Numbered from the stretch's first letter, positions 53,652-63,406 are shown. The stretch: 64,000 nt of DNA from Streptomyces triticisoli (GCF_003270085.1 NZ_QFDQ01000116.1:1-64000), one strand, 5' to 3'. Numbers and translations: made by a program. The notes: generated from the letters alone by a model not told the origin.

Positions 53652-54326
53652 TCAGCGCGAGCGCTTCGCGAGGCGCTCCACGTCCAGCAGGATCACCGCG
53701 CGGGCCTCCAGGCGGAGCCAGCCGCGCTGGGCGAAGTCGGCCAGGGCCTTGTTCACGGTCTCGCGGGAGGCGCCGACCAGCTGGGCCAGCTCCTCCTGGG
53801 TGAGGTCGTGGACGACGTGGATGCCCTCCTCGGACTGCACGCCGAAGCGGCGGGAGAGATCCAGCAGGGCGCGGGCGACACGGCCCGGCACATCGGAGAA
53901 GACCAGGTCGGACATCTGGTCGTTGGTCTTGCGCAGGCGCCGGGCGACGGCGCGCAGCAGGGCGCCGGCCACCTCGGGCCGGGCGTTGAGCCAGGGCTGG
54001 AGGTCGCCGTGGCCCAGGGCCAGCAGCTTGACCTCGGTCAGCGCGGTCGCGGTCGCGGTGCGCGGGCCCGGATCGAACAGCGACAGCTCGCCGATGAGCT
54101 CGCCGGGGCCCACGACGGCCAGCATGTTCTCGCGTCCGTCCGGGGACGTGCGGTGCAGCTTGACCTTGCCCTCGGTGACCACGTAGAGACGGTCGCCCGG
54201 GTCGCCCTCGTGGAACAACGAGTCGCCACGTGCGAGGGTCACCTCCGTCATGGAGGCGCGGAGCTCCGCGGCCTGCTCGTCGTCGAGCGCCGCGAAGAGC
54301 GGATTGCGCCGCAGAACGTCGTCCAC
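53652..54326 (-). CDS. crp: CRP-family cyclic-nucleotide-responsive regulator
   Basis: 224 residues, the length of Streptomyces Crp. A cNMP-binding beta-roll (GDRLYVVTEGKVKLHRTSPDG, GELIGELSLFDPGPRTATATA) is joined by a long helix to a winged HTH (LTQEELAQLVGASRETVNKAL). In S. coelicolor Crp links germination, growth and antibiotic production. GTG at 54326 with GGAGAG 8 bases ahead is chosen over the longer open frame. The arginine that contacts cAMP phosphate is represented by PRTATA. Confidence 0.95.
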   Translation of the reverse strand: MDDVLRRNPLFAALDDEQAAELRASMTEVTLARGDSLFHEGDPGDRLYVVTEGKVKLHRTSPDGRENMLAVVGPGELIGELSLFDPGPRTATATALTEVKLLALGHGDLQPWLNARPEVAGALLRAVARRLRKTNDQMSDLVFSDVPGRVARALLDLSRRFGVQSEEGIHVVHDLTQEELAQLVGASRETVNKALADFAQRGWLRLEARAVILLDVERLAKRSR

Positions 54327-54532
54327 GAGTTCTCTCCTTGTCGACCTGCTCAGGGGAGTCTGCACCCCTGTGTGCCAGGGGTCCGTGTTCCCCATTTTGC
54401 CGGACGGTCCAAACAGTGTGATCTGTCACAAGGATGCCGCACAGGTGTCCCGGGGTACGCGGCAGGGGGCCAATCGGGGCCCGATCCCCGGGCTCCGGGG
54501 CGGATGTCGGTGCCGGGCTCTAGGCTGGCCGG

Positions 54533-55588
54533 GTGTCCAAGTCGCCGGTGAGAGCACAGGTCGAGGGGGCTGCGCGGGTGGTTGTACATCAAAGTTCCGC
54601 CTTGGGCGAACAAGAGCCCGACGATGGAACGAATGCGGCAGAAGCGGCGGAAAGGGCTCCTGTGAAAAAGGCCTCCGCGAAGAAGGCCTCCGCGCAGAAG
54701 GCCTCCGCGGAGAAGGCCGCGCCTCCCAAGAAGGTGACCGTCGCGCCGAAGAAGGCCACTGCCACCGTCAAGAAGGCTCCGTCCGCGAAGACCGTCGCCC
54801 CGAAGCCGCCGCGGAACGAGTCGCGCACCGCCCTGGTCCGCCGCGCCCGCCGGATCAACCGCGAGCTCGCCGAGGTGTACCCCTACGCCCACCCCGAACT
54901 GGACTTCGAGAACCCCTTCCAGCTGCTGGTCGCCACGGTCCTGTCCGCCCAGACCACGGACCTGAGGGTCAACCAGACGACACCCGCGCTGTTCGCCAAG
55001 TACCCCACCCCCGAAGACCTCGCCACCGCCAACCCGGAGGAGGTCGAGGAGATCCTGCGGCCCACCGGCTTCTTCCGGGCCAAGACCAAGTCGGTCATGG
55101 GCCTGTCCAAGGTGCTGGTGGAGGAGTTCGGCGGCGAGGTCCCGGGCCGGCTCGAGGACCTCGTCAAGCTGCCCGGCGTCGGCCGCAAGACCGCCTTCGT
55201 GGTCCTCGGCAACGCCTTCGGCCGCCCCGGCATCACCGTGGACACGCACTTCCAGCGGCTGGTGCGGCGCTGGCAGTGGACCGAGGAGACCGATCCCGAC
55301 AAGATCGAGGCCGCTGTCGGCGCGCTCTTCCCCAAGAGCGACTGGACGATGCTCTCGCACCACGTGATCTTCCACGGCCGCCGTATCTGCCACGCCCGCA
55401 AGCCCGCGTGCGGCGCCTGCCCGATCGCCCCGTTGTGCCCTGCGTACGGCGAGGGCGAGACGGACCCGGAGAAGGCGAAGAAACTGCTCAAGTACGAGAA
55501 GGGTGGCTTCCCGGGCCAGCGCCTCAAGCCCCCGCAGTCCTACCTGGACGCGGGCGGCAGGCCGGCACCGCCGCTGGGGGCGGGATGA
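54533..55588 (+). CDS. nth: Endonuclease III (DNA glycosylase/AP lyase)
   Basis: 351 residues. The HhH motif [14 protein letters not shown] gives the catalytic lysine K219, and D237 (VDTHFQR) lies 18 residues on, the same spacing as in E. coli Nth. The 4Fe-4S loop is [17 protein letters not shown] (C-x6-C-x2-C-x5-C). It removes oxidised pyrimidines from DNA. The first 100 residues are an added Lys/Ala-rich, histone-like arm ([19 protein letters not shown]). TAGGCT ends 6 bases before the GTG at 54533, with no ribosome site, suggesting leaderless translation. Confidence 0.94.
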   Translation: MSKSPVRAQVEGAARVVVHQSSALGEQEPDDGTNAAEAAERAPVKKASAKKASAQKASAEKAAPPKKVTVAPKKATATVKKAPSAKTVAPKPPRNESRTALVRRARRINRELAEVYPYAHPELDFENPFQLLVATVLSAQTTDLRVNQTTPALFAKYPTPEDLATANPEEVEEILRPTGFFRAKTKSVMGLSKVLVEEFGGEVPGRLEDLVKLPGVGRKTAFVVLGNAFGRPGITVDTHFQRLVRRWQWTEETDPDKIEAAVGALFPKSDWTMLSHHVIFHGRRICHARKPACGACPIAPLCPAYGEGETDPEKAKKLLKYEKGGFPGQRLKPPQSYLDAGGRPAPPLGAG

Positions 55589-55727
55589 CGCCGACGGGGC
55601 CCGCACGGACCCGCGGCGGGCGGAATGATCTCGGTGCCGTCGGGCGTTGGACACGACAGGACGGCGGGTGGACGGCGACGAGTGCGGACCACGGGACCGG
55701 ACGACGGCGACGGGTACGGGGGTGGCG

Positions 55728-56435
55728 ATGACGCGGGCGAGTGAGACGGCGAGCGGCACGCGGGGCGGCTCCGCGGGGCTCAGTACGGAGGGGCTGCCGG
55801 GCTGGCTGCAGCCGGTTGTGCGGGTCGTCGAGACGGTCCAGCCCGTCCAGCTGAGCCGCTTCCTGCCACCGGAGAACGGCGCGGGGCGCCAGTCCGCCGT
55901 CCTGGTCCTCTTCGGGCAGGGCGAGTGTGGGCCCGAGCTGCTGCTCATGGAGCGTGCGAGCTCCCTGCGCTCACACGCCGGCCAGCCGTCCTTCCCCGGC
56001 GGTGCCCTCGACCCGGAGGACGGCGACCCGCAGGGCGAGGGCCCGCTGCGGGCCGCGCTGCGCGAGGCCGAGGAGGAGACCGGGCTCGACCCGGGCGGCG
56101 TCCAGCTGTTCGGCGCGCTGCCCCGGCTGTACATCCCGGTCAGCGAATTCGTAGTCACCCCCGTGCTCGGCTGGTGGCGCGAGCCCAGCCCGGTCGGCGT
56201 CGTCGACCCGGCGGAGACCGCCCGCGTCTTCACCGTCCCGGTGGCGGATCTCACGGACCCGGACAACCGGGCCACGACCGTCCACCCCAGCGGCCACCGG
56301 GGTCCGGCATTCCTGGTCGAATCGGCCCTGGTGTGGGGGTTCACCGCCGGGGTCATCGACCGTCTCCTCCACTACGCCGGCTGGGAGCGGCCCTGGGACC
56401 GCGCCAAGCAGGTCCCGCTCGACTGGCGGTCATGA
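55728..56435 (+). CDS. NUDIX hydrolase, CoA pyrophosphatase-like
   Basis: 235 residues from ATG 55728. The CoA-specific region LLMERASSLRSHAGQPSFPGGALD precedes the NUDIX box AALREAEEETGLDPGG, the order seen in CoA diphosphatases (NudL/PCD1 type). Typical C-terminal features SEFVVTPVLGWW and ESALVWGFTAGVIDRLL are present. It begins 140 bases after nth and is followed 73 bases later by marP on the same strand. Confidence 0.9.
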   Translation: MTRASETASGTRGGSAGLSTEGLPGWLQPVVRVVETVQPVQLSRFLPPENGAGRQSAVLVLFGQGECGPELLLMERASSLRSHAGQPSFPGGALDPEDGDPQGEGPLRAALREAEEETGLDPGGVQLFGALPRLYIPVSEFVVTPVLGWWREPSPVGVVDPAETARVFTVPVADLTDPDNRATTVHPSGHRGPAFLVESALVWGFTAGVIDRLLHYAGWERPWDRAKQVPLDWRS

Positions 56436-56508
56436 CAGGGTGGGCACCGCCGCCGGGTCCCCGGCCGGCCTGCGGCGATCGGAACATGATGAGGCGAGGC
56501 TCGACGCG

Positions 56509-57708
56509 GTGAACGTGCTGGACATCCTGCTGCTGATCGCCGCCGCGTGGTTCGCGGTCGTGGGCTTCCGTCAGGGATTCGTCGTCGGCGTCCTGTCGGT
56601 GGTCGGCTTCCTGGGCGGCGGACTCGTCGCCGTGTACGCGCTCCCAGTCATCTGGGACGTCCTGACGGACAACACACCCGTCGGCACCGCCGCGGCGGCC
56701 GTCGCGGTCATCGTCGTGGTCGTCTGCGCCTCGGTCGGCCAGGCCCTGACCACGCATCTCGGCAGCAAGCTGCGGGTCTACATCACCTGGTCCCCGGCCC
56801 GCGCCCTGGACGCCACCGGCGGCGTCCTGGTCAACGTCGCCGCCCTGCTCTTCGTCGCCTGGCTGATCGGCTCCCTCCTGGGCCGTACGACGATACCGAC
56901 CATCGGCAAGGAGGTCCGCAACTCCAAGGTGCTCATCGGGATCTCCGACGTGCTGCCCGACCAGGCCGACAACTGGTTCACGCACTTCACCTCGGCCCTC
57001 GAGCAGAACGGCTTCCCACAGGTCTTCAGCCCGTTCGCCGACGAGCCCATCACCGACGTACGGCCCCCGGACCCGGCCCTGGCCGACAGCGCCGTCGCCC
57101 TGCGCGCCAAGCAGTCCGTCGTCAAGGTCATGGGCACCGCGCGCAGCTGCGGCAAGGTCCTCGAGGGCACCGGCTTCGTCTTCGGAGAACGCCGTGTCAT
57201 GACCAACGCGCACGTCGTCGGGGGCGTCGACGAGCCCACCGTCCAGATAGGCGGCGAGGGCAGGAAGTACGACGCCACCGTCGTCCTGTACGACTGGCGC
57301 CGCGACATCGCCGTGCTCGACGTGCCGGACCTCAAGGCGCCCGCCCTGCAGTTCACGGACACGGACGCGCACAGCGGTGACAGCGCCATCGTCGCCGGCT
57401 TCCCGGAGAACGGGCCCTACGACGTCCGTGCCGCACGGGTACGCGGGCGCATCGCGGCCAACGGCCCGGACATCTACCACCGCGGCACCATCCGCCGTGA
57501 CGTCTACTCGCTGTACGCGACCGTCCGTCAGGGCAACTCCGGCGGCCCGCTGCTCACGCCCGACGGCAAGGTGTACGGCGTGGTGTTCGCCAAGTCCCTC
57601 GACGACGCCGACACCGGTTACGCGCTCACGGTGGACGAGATCCGGCAGGACATCGCCCAGGGGCGTACCGCGATTCAGCAGGTGGGCAGCGACAACTGCG
57701 CACTGTAG
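56509..57708 (+). CDS. marP: MarP-like membrane serine protease
   Basis: 399 residues from GTG 56509, close in size to mycobacterial MarP. The N-terminus has four membrane helices of the CvpA type (ILLLIAAAWFAVVGFRQGFV and following); residues about 190-395 are a chymotrypsin-like protease with H235 (TNAHVVGG), D266 (RRDIAVLDV) and S344 (RQGNSGGPLL), nearly identical numbering to the mycobacterial enzyme as I recall it. Two Cys (RSCGK, DNCAL) could form the redox disulfide. MarP helps maintain envelope function under acid and oxidative stress. A weak 6-bp hairpin (GACCCG-TAA-CGGGTC) follows the stop at 57717-57731. Confidence 0.92.
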   Translation: MNVLDILLLIAAAWFAVVGFRQGFVVGVLSVVGFLGGGLVAVYALPVIWDVLTDNTPVGTAAAAVAVIVVVVCASVGQALTTHLGSKLRVYITWSPARALDATGGVLVNVAALLFVAWLIGSLLGRTTIPTIGKEVRNSKVLIGISDVLPDQADNWFTHFTSALEQNGFPQVFSPFADEPITDVRPPDPALADSAVALRAKQSVVKVMGTARSCGKVLEGTGFVFGERRVMTNAHVVGGVDEPTVQIGGEGRKYDATVVLYDWRRDIAVLDVPDLKAPALQFTDTDAHSGDSAIVAGFPENGPYDVRAARVRGRIAANGPDIYHRGTIRRDVYSLYATVRQGNSGGPLLTPDGKVYGVVFAKSLDDADTGYALTVDEIRQDIAQGRTAIQQVGSDNCAL

Positions 57709-58170
57709 GCCGGGTGGACCCGTAACGGGTCAGCCGCGTGGGTGACGCAGACGCACCGACACCCAGCGGGCGCGGCGGCGCAGGATGCGTGGAATGCCCA
57801 CCCGGGGGTCCGTGCTCGCCAGTTGCGGGGCATCCCGATGCGGGGAGCCCGGACCGCTCGCCGAACGGCGGGTGCGTGCTACGTCACTGTAGTCGTGCGT
57901 CCAGCCCATACTCGGACCTCTGCCCCCGCCCCATGGTCGATAACCGCCCGCGGCAGCCCCAATTGGCCTATGCGCCGGGCAATTGGCCGTTCGTAGGACA
58001 GGTGTTCCCGTTCGGATACCGGGCGCGATGGCCGGGTCACCGGTCGGGCTCGGGGTCTTTCAGCCAGTTGACCGGTTCGGCCGAGAAGGCCACCGGGTCC
58101 TCCTCGTGCGGGCTGTGCTGTCCCGGGGGTCGCCCCCCGGACCCCCGGCCGGCCGCGGCGCGGCCTCGTC
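57709..58170. other. Intergenic region between marP and the alpha/beta hydrolase gene
   Basis: No gene is supported in these 462 bases. It contains the diverged copy of the hydrolase 3' end at 58037-58112. Confidence 0.55.
58037..58112 (-). repeat. Diverged duplicate of the hydrolase gene 3' end
   Basis: These 76 bases match 58171-58246, the last 25 codons of the hydrolase gene, at 68 of 76 positions and in the same orientation 134 bases apart. The copy would still encode HEEDPVAFSAEPVNWLKDPE, but is detached from any gene. Confidence 0.9.
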
Positions 58171-59121
58171 TCACCGGTCCGGCTCGGGATCCTGCAGCCA
58201 GTTGACCAGTTCCGCCGAAAAAGCCACCGGGTCCTCCTCGTGCGGGAAGTGTCCGAGACCGTCGAACAGGCGCCAGCGGTAGGGCGCCTCGACGTACTCG
58301 CCCGATCCGGCCGCGCTGCGGGTGCGCTGGACGGGGTCCAGGGAGCCGTGCAGGTGCAGCGTCGGGACGCGTACGGCCCGCTTCATGCGGCGGTAGAACT
58401 GGATGCCGTCGGGGCGGCCCAGGGAGCGCACCAGCCAGCGGTACGGCTCGATCGAGCAGTGCGCGGTGGAGGGGATGCACATGGCGCGGCGGTACCTCTC
58501 CACCGCCTCGTCGTCCGGCAGCCGCGGCCCCGACCAGTCCCGTATCAGACGGGCCACCAGGGCGCCGTCGTCGGCGGTGAGCTGCCGCTCGGGGATCCAG
58601 GGCCGCTGGAACCCCCAGATGTACGAACTCGCCGCCGTCTGCCGGACGTCCGCGAGCATCGCCGAGCGCCAGCGCCGCGGGTGCGGCATCGAGGCGACCG
58701 CGAGTCGCCGTACGAGCTTGGGGCGCATCGTGGCCGCCGTCCACGCCAGATAGCCGCCGAGGCCGTGGCCGACCAGCGCGGCGTCCGGCTCGCCGAGCGA
58801 GCGGATGACGCCGGTGATGTCGAGGGCGAGGTTGGCCGGGTCGTAGCCGCGGGGCGTACGGTCGCTGCCGCCCACGCCCCGCAGATCCATCGCCACGGCG
58901 CGGAAGCCCGCGTCGGCGAGGGCGGTCAACTGGTGCCGCCAGGTCCACCAGAACTGCGGGAAGCCGTGCAGCAGCAGCACCAGCGGCCCGTCGCCGAGTT
59001 CGGCGATGTGGAAGCGGGCGCCGTTGGCGGCGACGTCCCGGTGCGTCACCTTTCTGTCGCCGGGAACGTCGATCCGTACGACCGACGTCGATTGCGCCGA
59101 AGGGGTGGCGGGCTCCGTCAT
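58171..59121 (-). CDS. Alpha/beta hydrolase lacking the usual nucleophile
   Basis: 316 residues. The fold is clear: oxyanion HGFPQFWWTW (52-61), DLRGVGGSDRTPRGYD and the late His in GHFPHEEDP. It resembles epoxide hydrolases and haloalkane dehalogenases, where the elbow reads GHDxGG. Here the elbow is GHGLGG, with Gly120 where Asp or Ser would be; the DNA (GGC) was re-read and supports this. It may be non-catalytic, use another residue, or the base may be in error. ATG 59121 overlaps the stop of the holin-like gene by four bases, so it is the second gene of a pair. A 76-bp copy of its 3' end lies downstream. Confidence 0.88.
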   Translation of the reverse strand: MTEPATPSAQSTSVVRIDVPGDRKVTHRDVAANGARFHIAELGDGPLVLLLHGFPQFWWTWRHQLTALADAGFRAVAMDLRGVGGSDRTPRGYDPANLALDITGVIRSLGEPDAALVGHGLGGYLAWTAATMRPKLVRRLAVASMPHPRRWRSAMLADVRQTAASSYIWGFQRPWIPERQLTADDGALVARLIRDWSGPRLPDDEAVERYRRAMCIPSTAHCSIEPYRWLVRSLGRPDGIQFYRRMKRAVRVPTLHLHGSLDPVQRTRSAAGSGEYVEAPYRWRLFDGLGHFPHEEDPVAFSAELVNWLQDPEPDR

Positions 59122-59612
59122 GAGGACGAGCGTGCCACAGCCTCGATGGCCGCGGGGGAGCGGTCCTCCAGGGCGGGCGGCTCGGGGCGCGGGTGCGGCT
59201 TGGCCTTCTGCAGCACGCCGGCCGTCTCCTTCATGGACGCGGCGACCTTCTGCGGGCCCTTGCTCTTCTTGGCCTTCTTCGCGAACGCCAGGCCGATCAG
59301 GCCCAGTACGCCGGCGATCAGGACGTTGGCCGCGAAGGACAGCAGGAAGCAGACCGCGAGGTTCCAGCCGCTCCAGGTCCGGATGCCGTACGCCAGCGCG
59401 AAGTTGAGCATCGGCAGGGAGAACAGCAGGATCGCGCCTGCCAGGGCGAACACGGTGCCGCTGGCCGCGCCGCGCTTGGCGTCCTGCCTCAGCTGGGCCT
59501 TGGCCAGCGCGATCTCGTCGTGCACCAGCGCCGACAATTCGGTGGTCGCCGAGGCGAACAGCTGGCCGATGCTGCGTTCGGCGCCGACCGGGCTGCCGTC
59601 GGGTGCGCTCAT
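59118..59612 (-). CDS. Phage-holin-family (PF07332-type) membrane protein
   Basis: 164 residues from ATG 59612 with GGAGAGGGAGA upstream. It starts with a helical SIGQLFASATTELSALVHDEIALAKAQLRQD segment, then two membrane hairpin helices (GTVFALAGAILLFSLPMLNFAL and LAVCFLLSFAANVLIAGVLGLIGLAF) and a basic Lys/Pro/Ala tail. Despite the family name, these proteins are chromosomal and of unknown function. It overlaps the hydrolase gene by four bases. Confidence 0.87.
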   Translation of the reverse strand: MSAPDGSPVGAERSIGQLFASATTELSALVHDEIALAKAQLRQDAKRGAASGTVFALAGAILLFSLPMLNFALAYGIRTWSGWNLAVCFLLSFAANVLIAGVLGLIGLAFAKKAKKSKGPQKVAASMKETAGVLQKAKPHPRPEPPALEDRSPAAIEAVARSSS

Positions 59613-59760
59613 CGCGGTCTCCCTCTCCTGCCTGACTGAGAACTCTGCCGTGCGTCCGTCCGGCTTCTGTCCGGCTTCTGTCGTGTTCTGCCGCGCTTCG
59701 ACTGCTGCCTGACTTCTGCCCGACTGGGAACGGTCCTGTCTTTTGTACCGTCCCGTCAGA

Positions 59761-61200
59761 TCATGCCGGACTGTCGTTCTCCTCGCCTGCCCCGCCCGGT
59801 ACTTCGGCAAGCCGTCCGGCCCGTTCGGTCTCCTTGACTTCGGCGAGCCGGCGGTGTTCGGCGGCCTTGCGCTCCAGGATCTCGGCCATGCGCAGGTGGT
59901 ACGCCGGGTCGTCCTGCTCGTAGACGTCCGGGATGCCGTCGAGGTCCTCGTCCCGCTCCTCGGCCTCGTACAGCCTGCGGTACCGGGCGTTGCGTATCTT
60001 CAGCAGGACGGTCGCCAGTGCCGCCGCGATGAGGGAGCCGGTGAGGACGGCGGCCTTGACCTCGTCGGTGAGCGTGGCGTCGCCGTCGAAGGCCAGTTCG
60101 CCGATCAGCAGGGACACGGTGAAGCCGATCCCGGCGAGCGTGGCCACCGCGAACACGTCGGCCCAGGCCAGGTCCTCGCTGAGCGAGGCCTTTGTGAAGC
60201 GGGCGGTGAGCCAGGTCCCGCCGAAGATGCCGAACATCTTGCCGACGACGAGTCCGAGGACGACACCGAGGGTCTCGGGCTTGGTGAACACATCCGTCAG
60301 TGCCCCGCCCGAGACGGAGACGCCCGCGCTGAACAGGGCGAACAGCGGCACGGCGAGGCCTGCCGACAGGGGCCGTACGACGTGCTCGATGCGCTCGCCG
60401 GGGGAGGCATCCTCGCCCTCGCGGGGGGTGCAGCGCAGCATCAGGCCCATCGCGACGCCCGCGATGGTGGCGTGCACGCCGCTGTTGTACATCAACGCCC
60501 AGATCACCAGGGCGAGCGGGATGTACACGTACCACCCGCGCACGCCCTTGCGCAGCAGCAGCCAGAAGACGGCCAGGCCGGCCACCGCCCCGGCGAGGGC
60601 GGCGAAGTTCAGGTCGCTGGTGAAGAAGACGGCGATGATCAGGATCGCGAACAGGTCGTCCACGACGGCGAGCGTCAGCAGGAAGGCGCGCAGGGCGCTG
60701 GGCAGGGACGTCCCGATGACCGCGAGCACGGCGAGCGCGAAGGCGATGTCGGTCGCGGTCGGCACCGCCCAGCCGGCGAGCGAACCTCCCCCGATCAGGT
60801 TGGCCGCGACATAGACGGCCGCGGGCGCCACCATGCCGCACACCGCGGCGATCACCGGCAGGGCCGCGGCTCTGGGGTCCTTCAGGTCACCGGCGACCAG
60901 TTCTCGCTTGAGTTCGGCCCCGGCGACGAAGAAGAAGATCGCGAGCAGTCCGTCGGCGGCCCAGTGCGCCACGGAGAGGTCCAGGCCGAGGGAGGCGGGG
61001 CCGAGGCGGAAGTGACTGACGCTCTCGTAGCTGGTGTGCAACGCGGGGATGTTCGCCCAGAGGAGGGCGGTGACCGCGGCGAGGAGCAGCAGCATGCCGC
61101 CGACGGTCTCGGTGCGCAGGGCGTCCGCGACGAAGTTCCGCTCGGGCAGGGACAGACGTCCCAGGAACTTGCGTGCGGACTTGGTGCGGGGCGCGGTCAC
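59761..61200 (-). CDS. nhaA: Na+/H+ antiporter NhaA
   Basis: 479 residues with eleven to twelve membrane helices. NhaA landmarks: the ion-site TATDIAFALAVLAVIG and AVVDDLFAILIIAVFF (adjacent Asp pair), plus GIGFTVSLLIGELAF. It exchanges two external protons for one sodium ion. GTG at 61200 with CCGGAGG five bases ahead is chosen over a longer frame. The C-terminal 85 residues are a charged, coiled-coil cytosolic tail (HLRMAEILERKAAEHRRLAE) not found in E. coli NhaA. It is downstream of the acsA terminator on the same strand. Confidence 0.94.
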   Translation of the reverse strand: MTAPRTKSARKFLGRLSLPERNFVADALRTETVGGMLLLLAAVTALLWANIPALHTSYESVSHFRLGPASLGLDLSVAHWAADGLLAIFFFVAGAELKRELVAGDLKDPRAAALPVIAAVCGMVAPAAVYVAANLIGGGSLAGWAVPTATDIAFALAVLAVIGTSLPSALRAFLLTLAVVDDLFAILIIAVFFTSDLNFAALAGAVAGLAVFWLLLRKGVRGWYVYIPLALVIWALMYNSGVHATIAGVAMGLMLRCTPREGEDASPGERIEHVVRPLSAGLAVPLFALFSAGVSVSGGALTDVFTKPETLGVVLGLVVGKMFGIFGGTWLTARFTKASLSEDLAWADVFAVATLAGIGFTVSLLIGELAFDGDATLTDEVKAAVLTGSLIAAALATVLLKIRNARYRRLYEAEERDEDLDGIPDVYEQDDPAYHLRMAEILERKAAEHRRLAEVKETERAGRLAEVPGGAGEENDSPA

Positions 61201-61344
61201 GGAAACCTCCGGTCGGTGGGCAGGACAAAACACATGCCGACCAGACTTCCCGGCGCACCTGAGGATCTTTTCTGTTGTGCTGCTTTCCTTAGCCTACCTA
61301 AAGTGCGGCGGGCGGGTGCGACGCCCCCCGGCAGGGCGCGCGAA

Positions 61345-61377
61345 GGGGCACCCGGCGTGTGTGCCGCCGAGTGCCCC
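61345..61377 (-). terminator. Terminator after acsA
   Basis: GGGGCACCCGGCG (61345-61357) pairs with CGCCGAGTGCCCC (61365-61377) with one G-T pair and a 7-base loop, starting 34 bases past the acsA stop. Confidence 0.75.
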
Positions 61378-61411
61378 TCACGGCCGTACCCAGTCCTTGC
61401 TCAGTCCTTGC

Positions 61412-63376
61412 TCAGTCCTCGCTCGGTGTCGCGGGGAGCTTGGCCTGGATGAGGTCCATGACGGTGGAGTCGGTCAGCGTCGTGACGTCTCCGAGCTGCC
61501 GGTTCTCCGCCACGTCACGCAGCAGCCGTCGCATGATCTTCCCGGAACGGGTCTTCGGCAGCTCCGCCACCGGCAGGATCCGCTTGGGCTTGGCGATCGG
61601 GCCGAGCGTGGAGCCCACGTGGTCGCGCAACTCGCCGACCAGGGTCTCGGTCTCAGTGACCGTGCCGCGCAGGATCACGAAGGCGACGATCGCCTGCCCG
61701 GTCGTCTCGTCCGTCGCGCCGACCACGGCAGCCTCGGCGACCGACGGGTGGGAGACGAGGGCGGACTCGACCTCGGTGGTGGAGATGTTGTGCCCGGAGA
61801 CGAGCATCACGTCGTCGACGCGGCCGAGCAGCCAGATGTCGCCGTCGTGGTCCTTCTTGGCCCCGTCACCGGCGAAGTACCGGCCCGGGAAGCGCGACCA
61901 GTAGGTGTCGATGAACCGCTGGTCGTCGCCCCAGATGGTGCGCAGCATCGACGGCCACGGCTCGGTGAGCACCAGGTAGCCACCGCCGCCGTGGGGCACC
62001 TCGTTCCCCTCGTCGTCCACCACTGTGGCCGAGATGCCGGGCAGTGACCGCTGGGCCGAGCCGGGCTTGGCCTCGGTCACGCCCGGCAGCGGGGAGATCA
62101 TGATCGCGCCGGTCTCCGTCTGCCACCACGTGTCCACCACCGGGGTGCGGTCGCCGCCGATGTTCTTGCGGTACCAGATCCACGCCTCGGGGTTGATCGG
62201 CTCGCCGACCGAGCCGAGGATGCGCAGGGAGGACAGGTCGAACTTCGCGGGGATCTCGTCGCCCCACTTCATGAACGTACGGATCGCGGTCGGCGCCGTG
62301 TAGAGGATCGTCACGCCGTACTTCTGCACGATCTCCCAGAAGCGGCCCTGGTGCGGGGTGTCGGGCGTGCCCTCGTACATCACCTGCGTCGCGCCGTTGG
62401 CCAGCGGTCCGTACACGATGTACGAGTGGCCGGTGACCCAGCCGACGTCGGCGGTGCACCAGAAGATGTCGGTCTCCGGCTTGAGGTCGAAGACGGCCCA
62501 GTGCGTGTACGCCGTCTGGGTGAGGAAGCCGCCGGAGGTGTGCAGGATGCCCTTGGGCTTCCCGGTCGTGCCCGAGGTGTAGAGGATGAACAGCGGGTGC
62601 TCGGCCTCGAAGGCCTCCGGGGTGTGCTCGGCCGGCTGCCGCCCGACGAGCTCGTGCCACCACGCGTCCCGGCCCTCGGTCCAGGCGACCTCCTGCCCGG
62701 TGCGGCGGACCACGACCACGTGGTCGACGTTGTCCACACGGCCGATCGCCTCGTCCACGGCCGGCTTGAGCGCGGAGGGCTTGCCGCGCCGGTATCCGCC
62801 GTCGGCCGTGATCACGACCCTGGCGTCGGCGTCCTTGATACGGGTGGCGAGCGCGTCCGAGGAGAAGCCGCCGAAGACCACGGAGTGCGTGGCACCGATC
62901 CTGGCGCAGGCCAGCATGGCGACCGCCGTCTCCGGGATCATCGGCATGTAGACCGCCACCCGGTCGCCCTTGCGGACCCCCAGTTCGATCAGCGCGTTCG
63001 CGGCCCTGGAGACCTCGTCCTTGAGTTCGGCGTAGGTGATGGCGCGGCTGTCGCCGGGCTCGCCCTCGAAGTGGATCGCGACGCGGTCGCCGTGCCCCGC
63101 CTCGACGTGCCGGTCCACGCAGTTGTACGCCACGTTGAGCGTGCCGTCCTTGAACCACTTGGCGAACGGCGGGTTCGACCAGTCGAGCGTCTCGGTCGGT
63201 TCCTTGGCCCAGGTCAGCCGACGGGCCTGCTCGGCCCAGAAGCCGAGAGTGTCGGCCTCGGCCCGTTCATACGCCTCAGCCGTGACATTGGCGTTCGCGG
63301 CCAGGTCAGCGGGCGGCGCGAAGCGTCGTTCCTCCTTCAAGAGGTTGGAGAGTGAAGAACGCTCGTTGTCTGCCAT
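61412..63376 (-). CDS. acsA: Acetyl-CoA synthetase (AMP-forming)
   Basis: 654 residues. It activates acetate to acetyl-CoA through acetyl-AMP. Family motifs: phosphate loop [19 protein letters not shown], the hinge region [20 protein letters not shown], and the C-terminal catalytic lysine K613 in [12 protein letters not shown], the site controlled by reversible acetylation in other bacteria. ATG 63376 ([17 protein letters not shown]) is the natural start; upstream frame has no homology. A DasR-like operator sits 15-30 bases upstream of the start, so control by amino-sugar status is likely. Confidence 0.96.
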   Translation of the reverse strand: MADNERSSLSNLLKEERRFAPPADLAANANVTAEAYERAEADTLGFWAEQARRLTWAKEPTETLDWSNPPFAKWFKDGTLNVAYNCVDRHVEAGHGDRVAIHFEGEPGDSRAITYAELKDEVSRAANALIELGVRKGDRVAVYMPMIPETAVAMLACARIGATHSVVFGGFSSDALATRIKDADARVVITADGGYRRGKPSALKPAVDEAIGRVDNVDHVVVVRRTGQEVAWTEGRDAWWHELVGRQPAEHTPEAFEAEHPLFILYTSGTTGKPKGILHTSGGFLTQTAYTHWAVFDLKPETDIFWCTADVGWVTGHSYIVYGPLANGATQVMYEGTPDTPHQGRFWEIVQKYGVTILYTAPTAIRTFMKWGDEIPAKFDLSSLRILGSVGEPINPEAWIWYRKNIGGDRTPVVDTWWQTETGAIMISPLPGVTEAKPGSAQRSLPGISATVVDDEGNEVPHGGGGYLVLTEPWPSMLRTIWGDDQRFIDTYWSRFPGRYFAGDGAKKDHDGDIWLLGRVDDVMLVSGHNISTTEVESALVSHPSVAEAAVVGATDETTGQAIVAFVILRGTVTETETLVGELRDHVGSTLGPIAKPKRILPVAELPKTRSGKIMRRLLRDVAENRQLGDVTTLTDSTVMDLIQAKLPATPSED

Positions 63377-63390
63377 CACACACCGTCCCA

Positions 63391-63406
63391 ACTGGTTTAG
63401 ACCATT
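63391..63406. promoter_or_regulatory. DasR-responsive-element-like operator of acsA
   Basis: ACTGGTTTAGACCATT matches the DasR consensus ACTGGTCTAGACCACT (recalled) at 14 of 16 positions and keeps the TGGT/ACCA palindrome. It lies directly upstream of the acsA start, where bound repressor would block transcription. Confidence 0.6.

Noticed and set aside
61284-61302. Iron-box-like TTAGCCTACCTAA upstream of nhaA
   Set aside because: Only about 12 of 19 positions fit the DmdR/IdeR consensus as I recall it, with one half shifted; no iron genes nearby.
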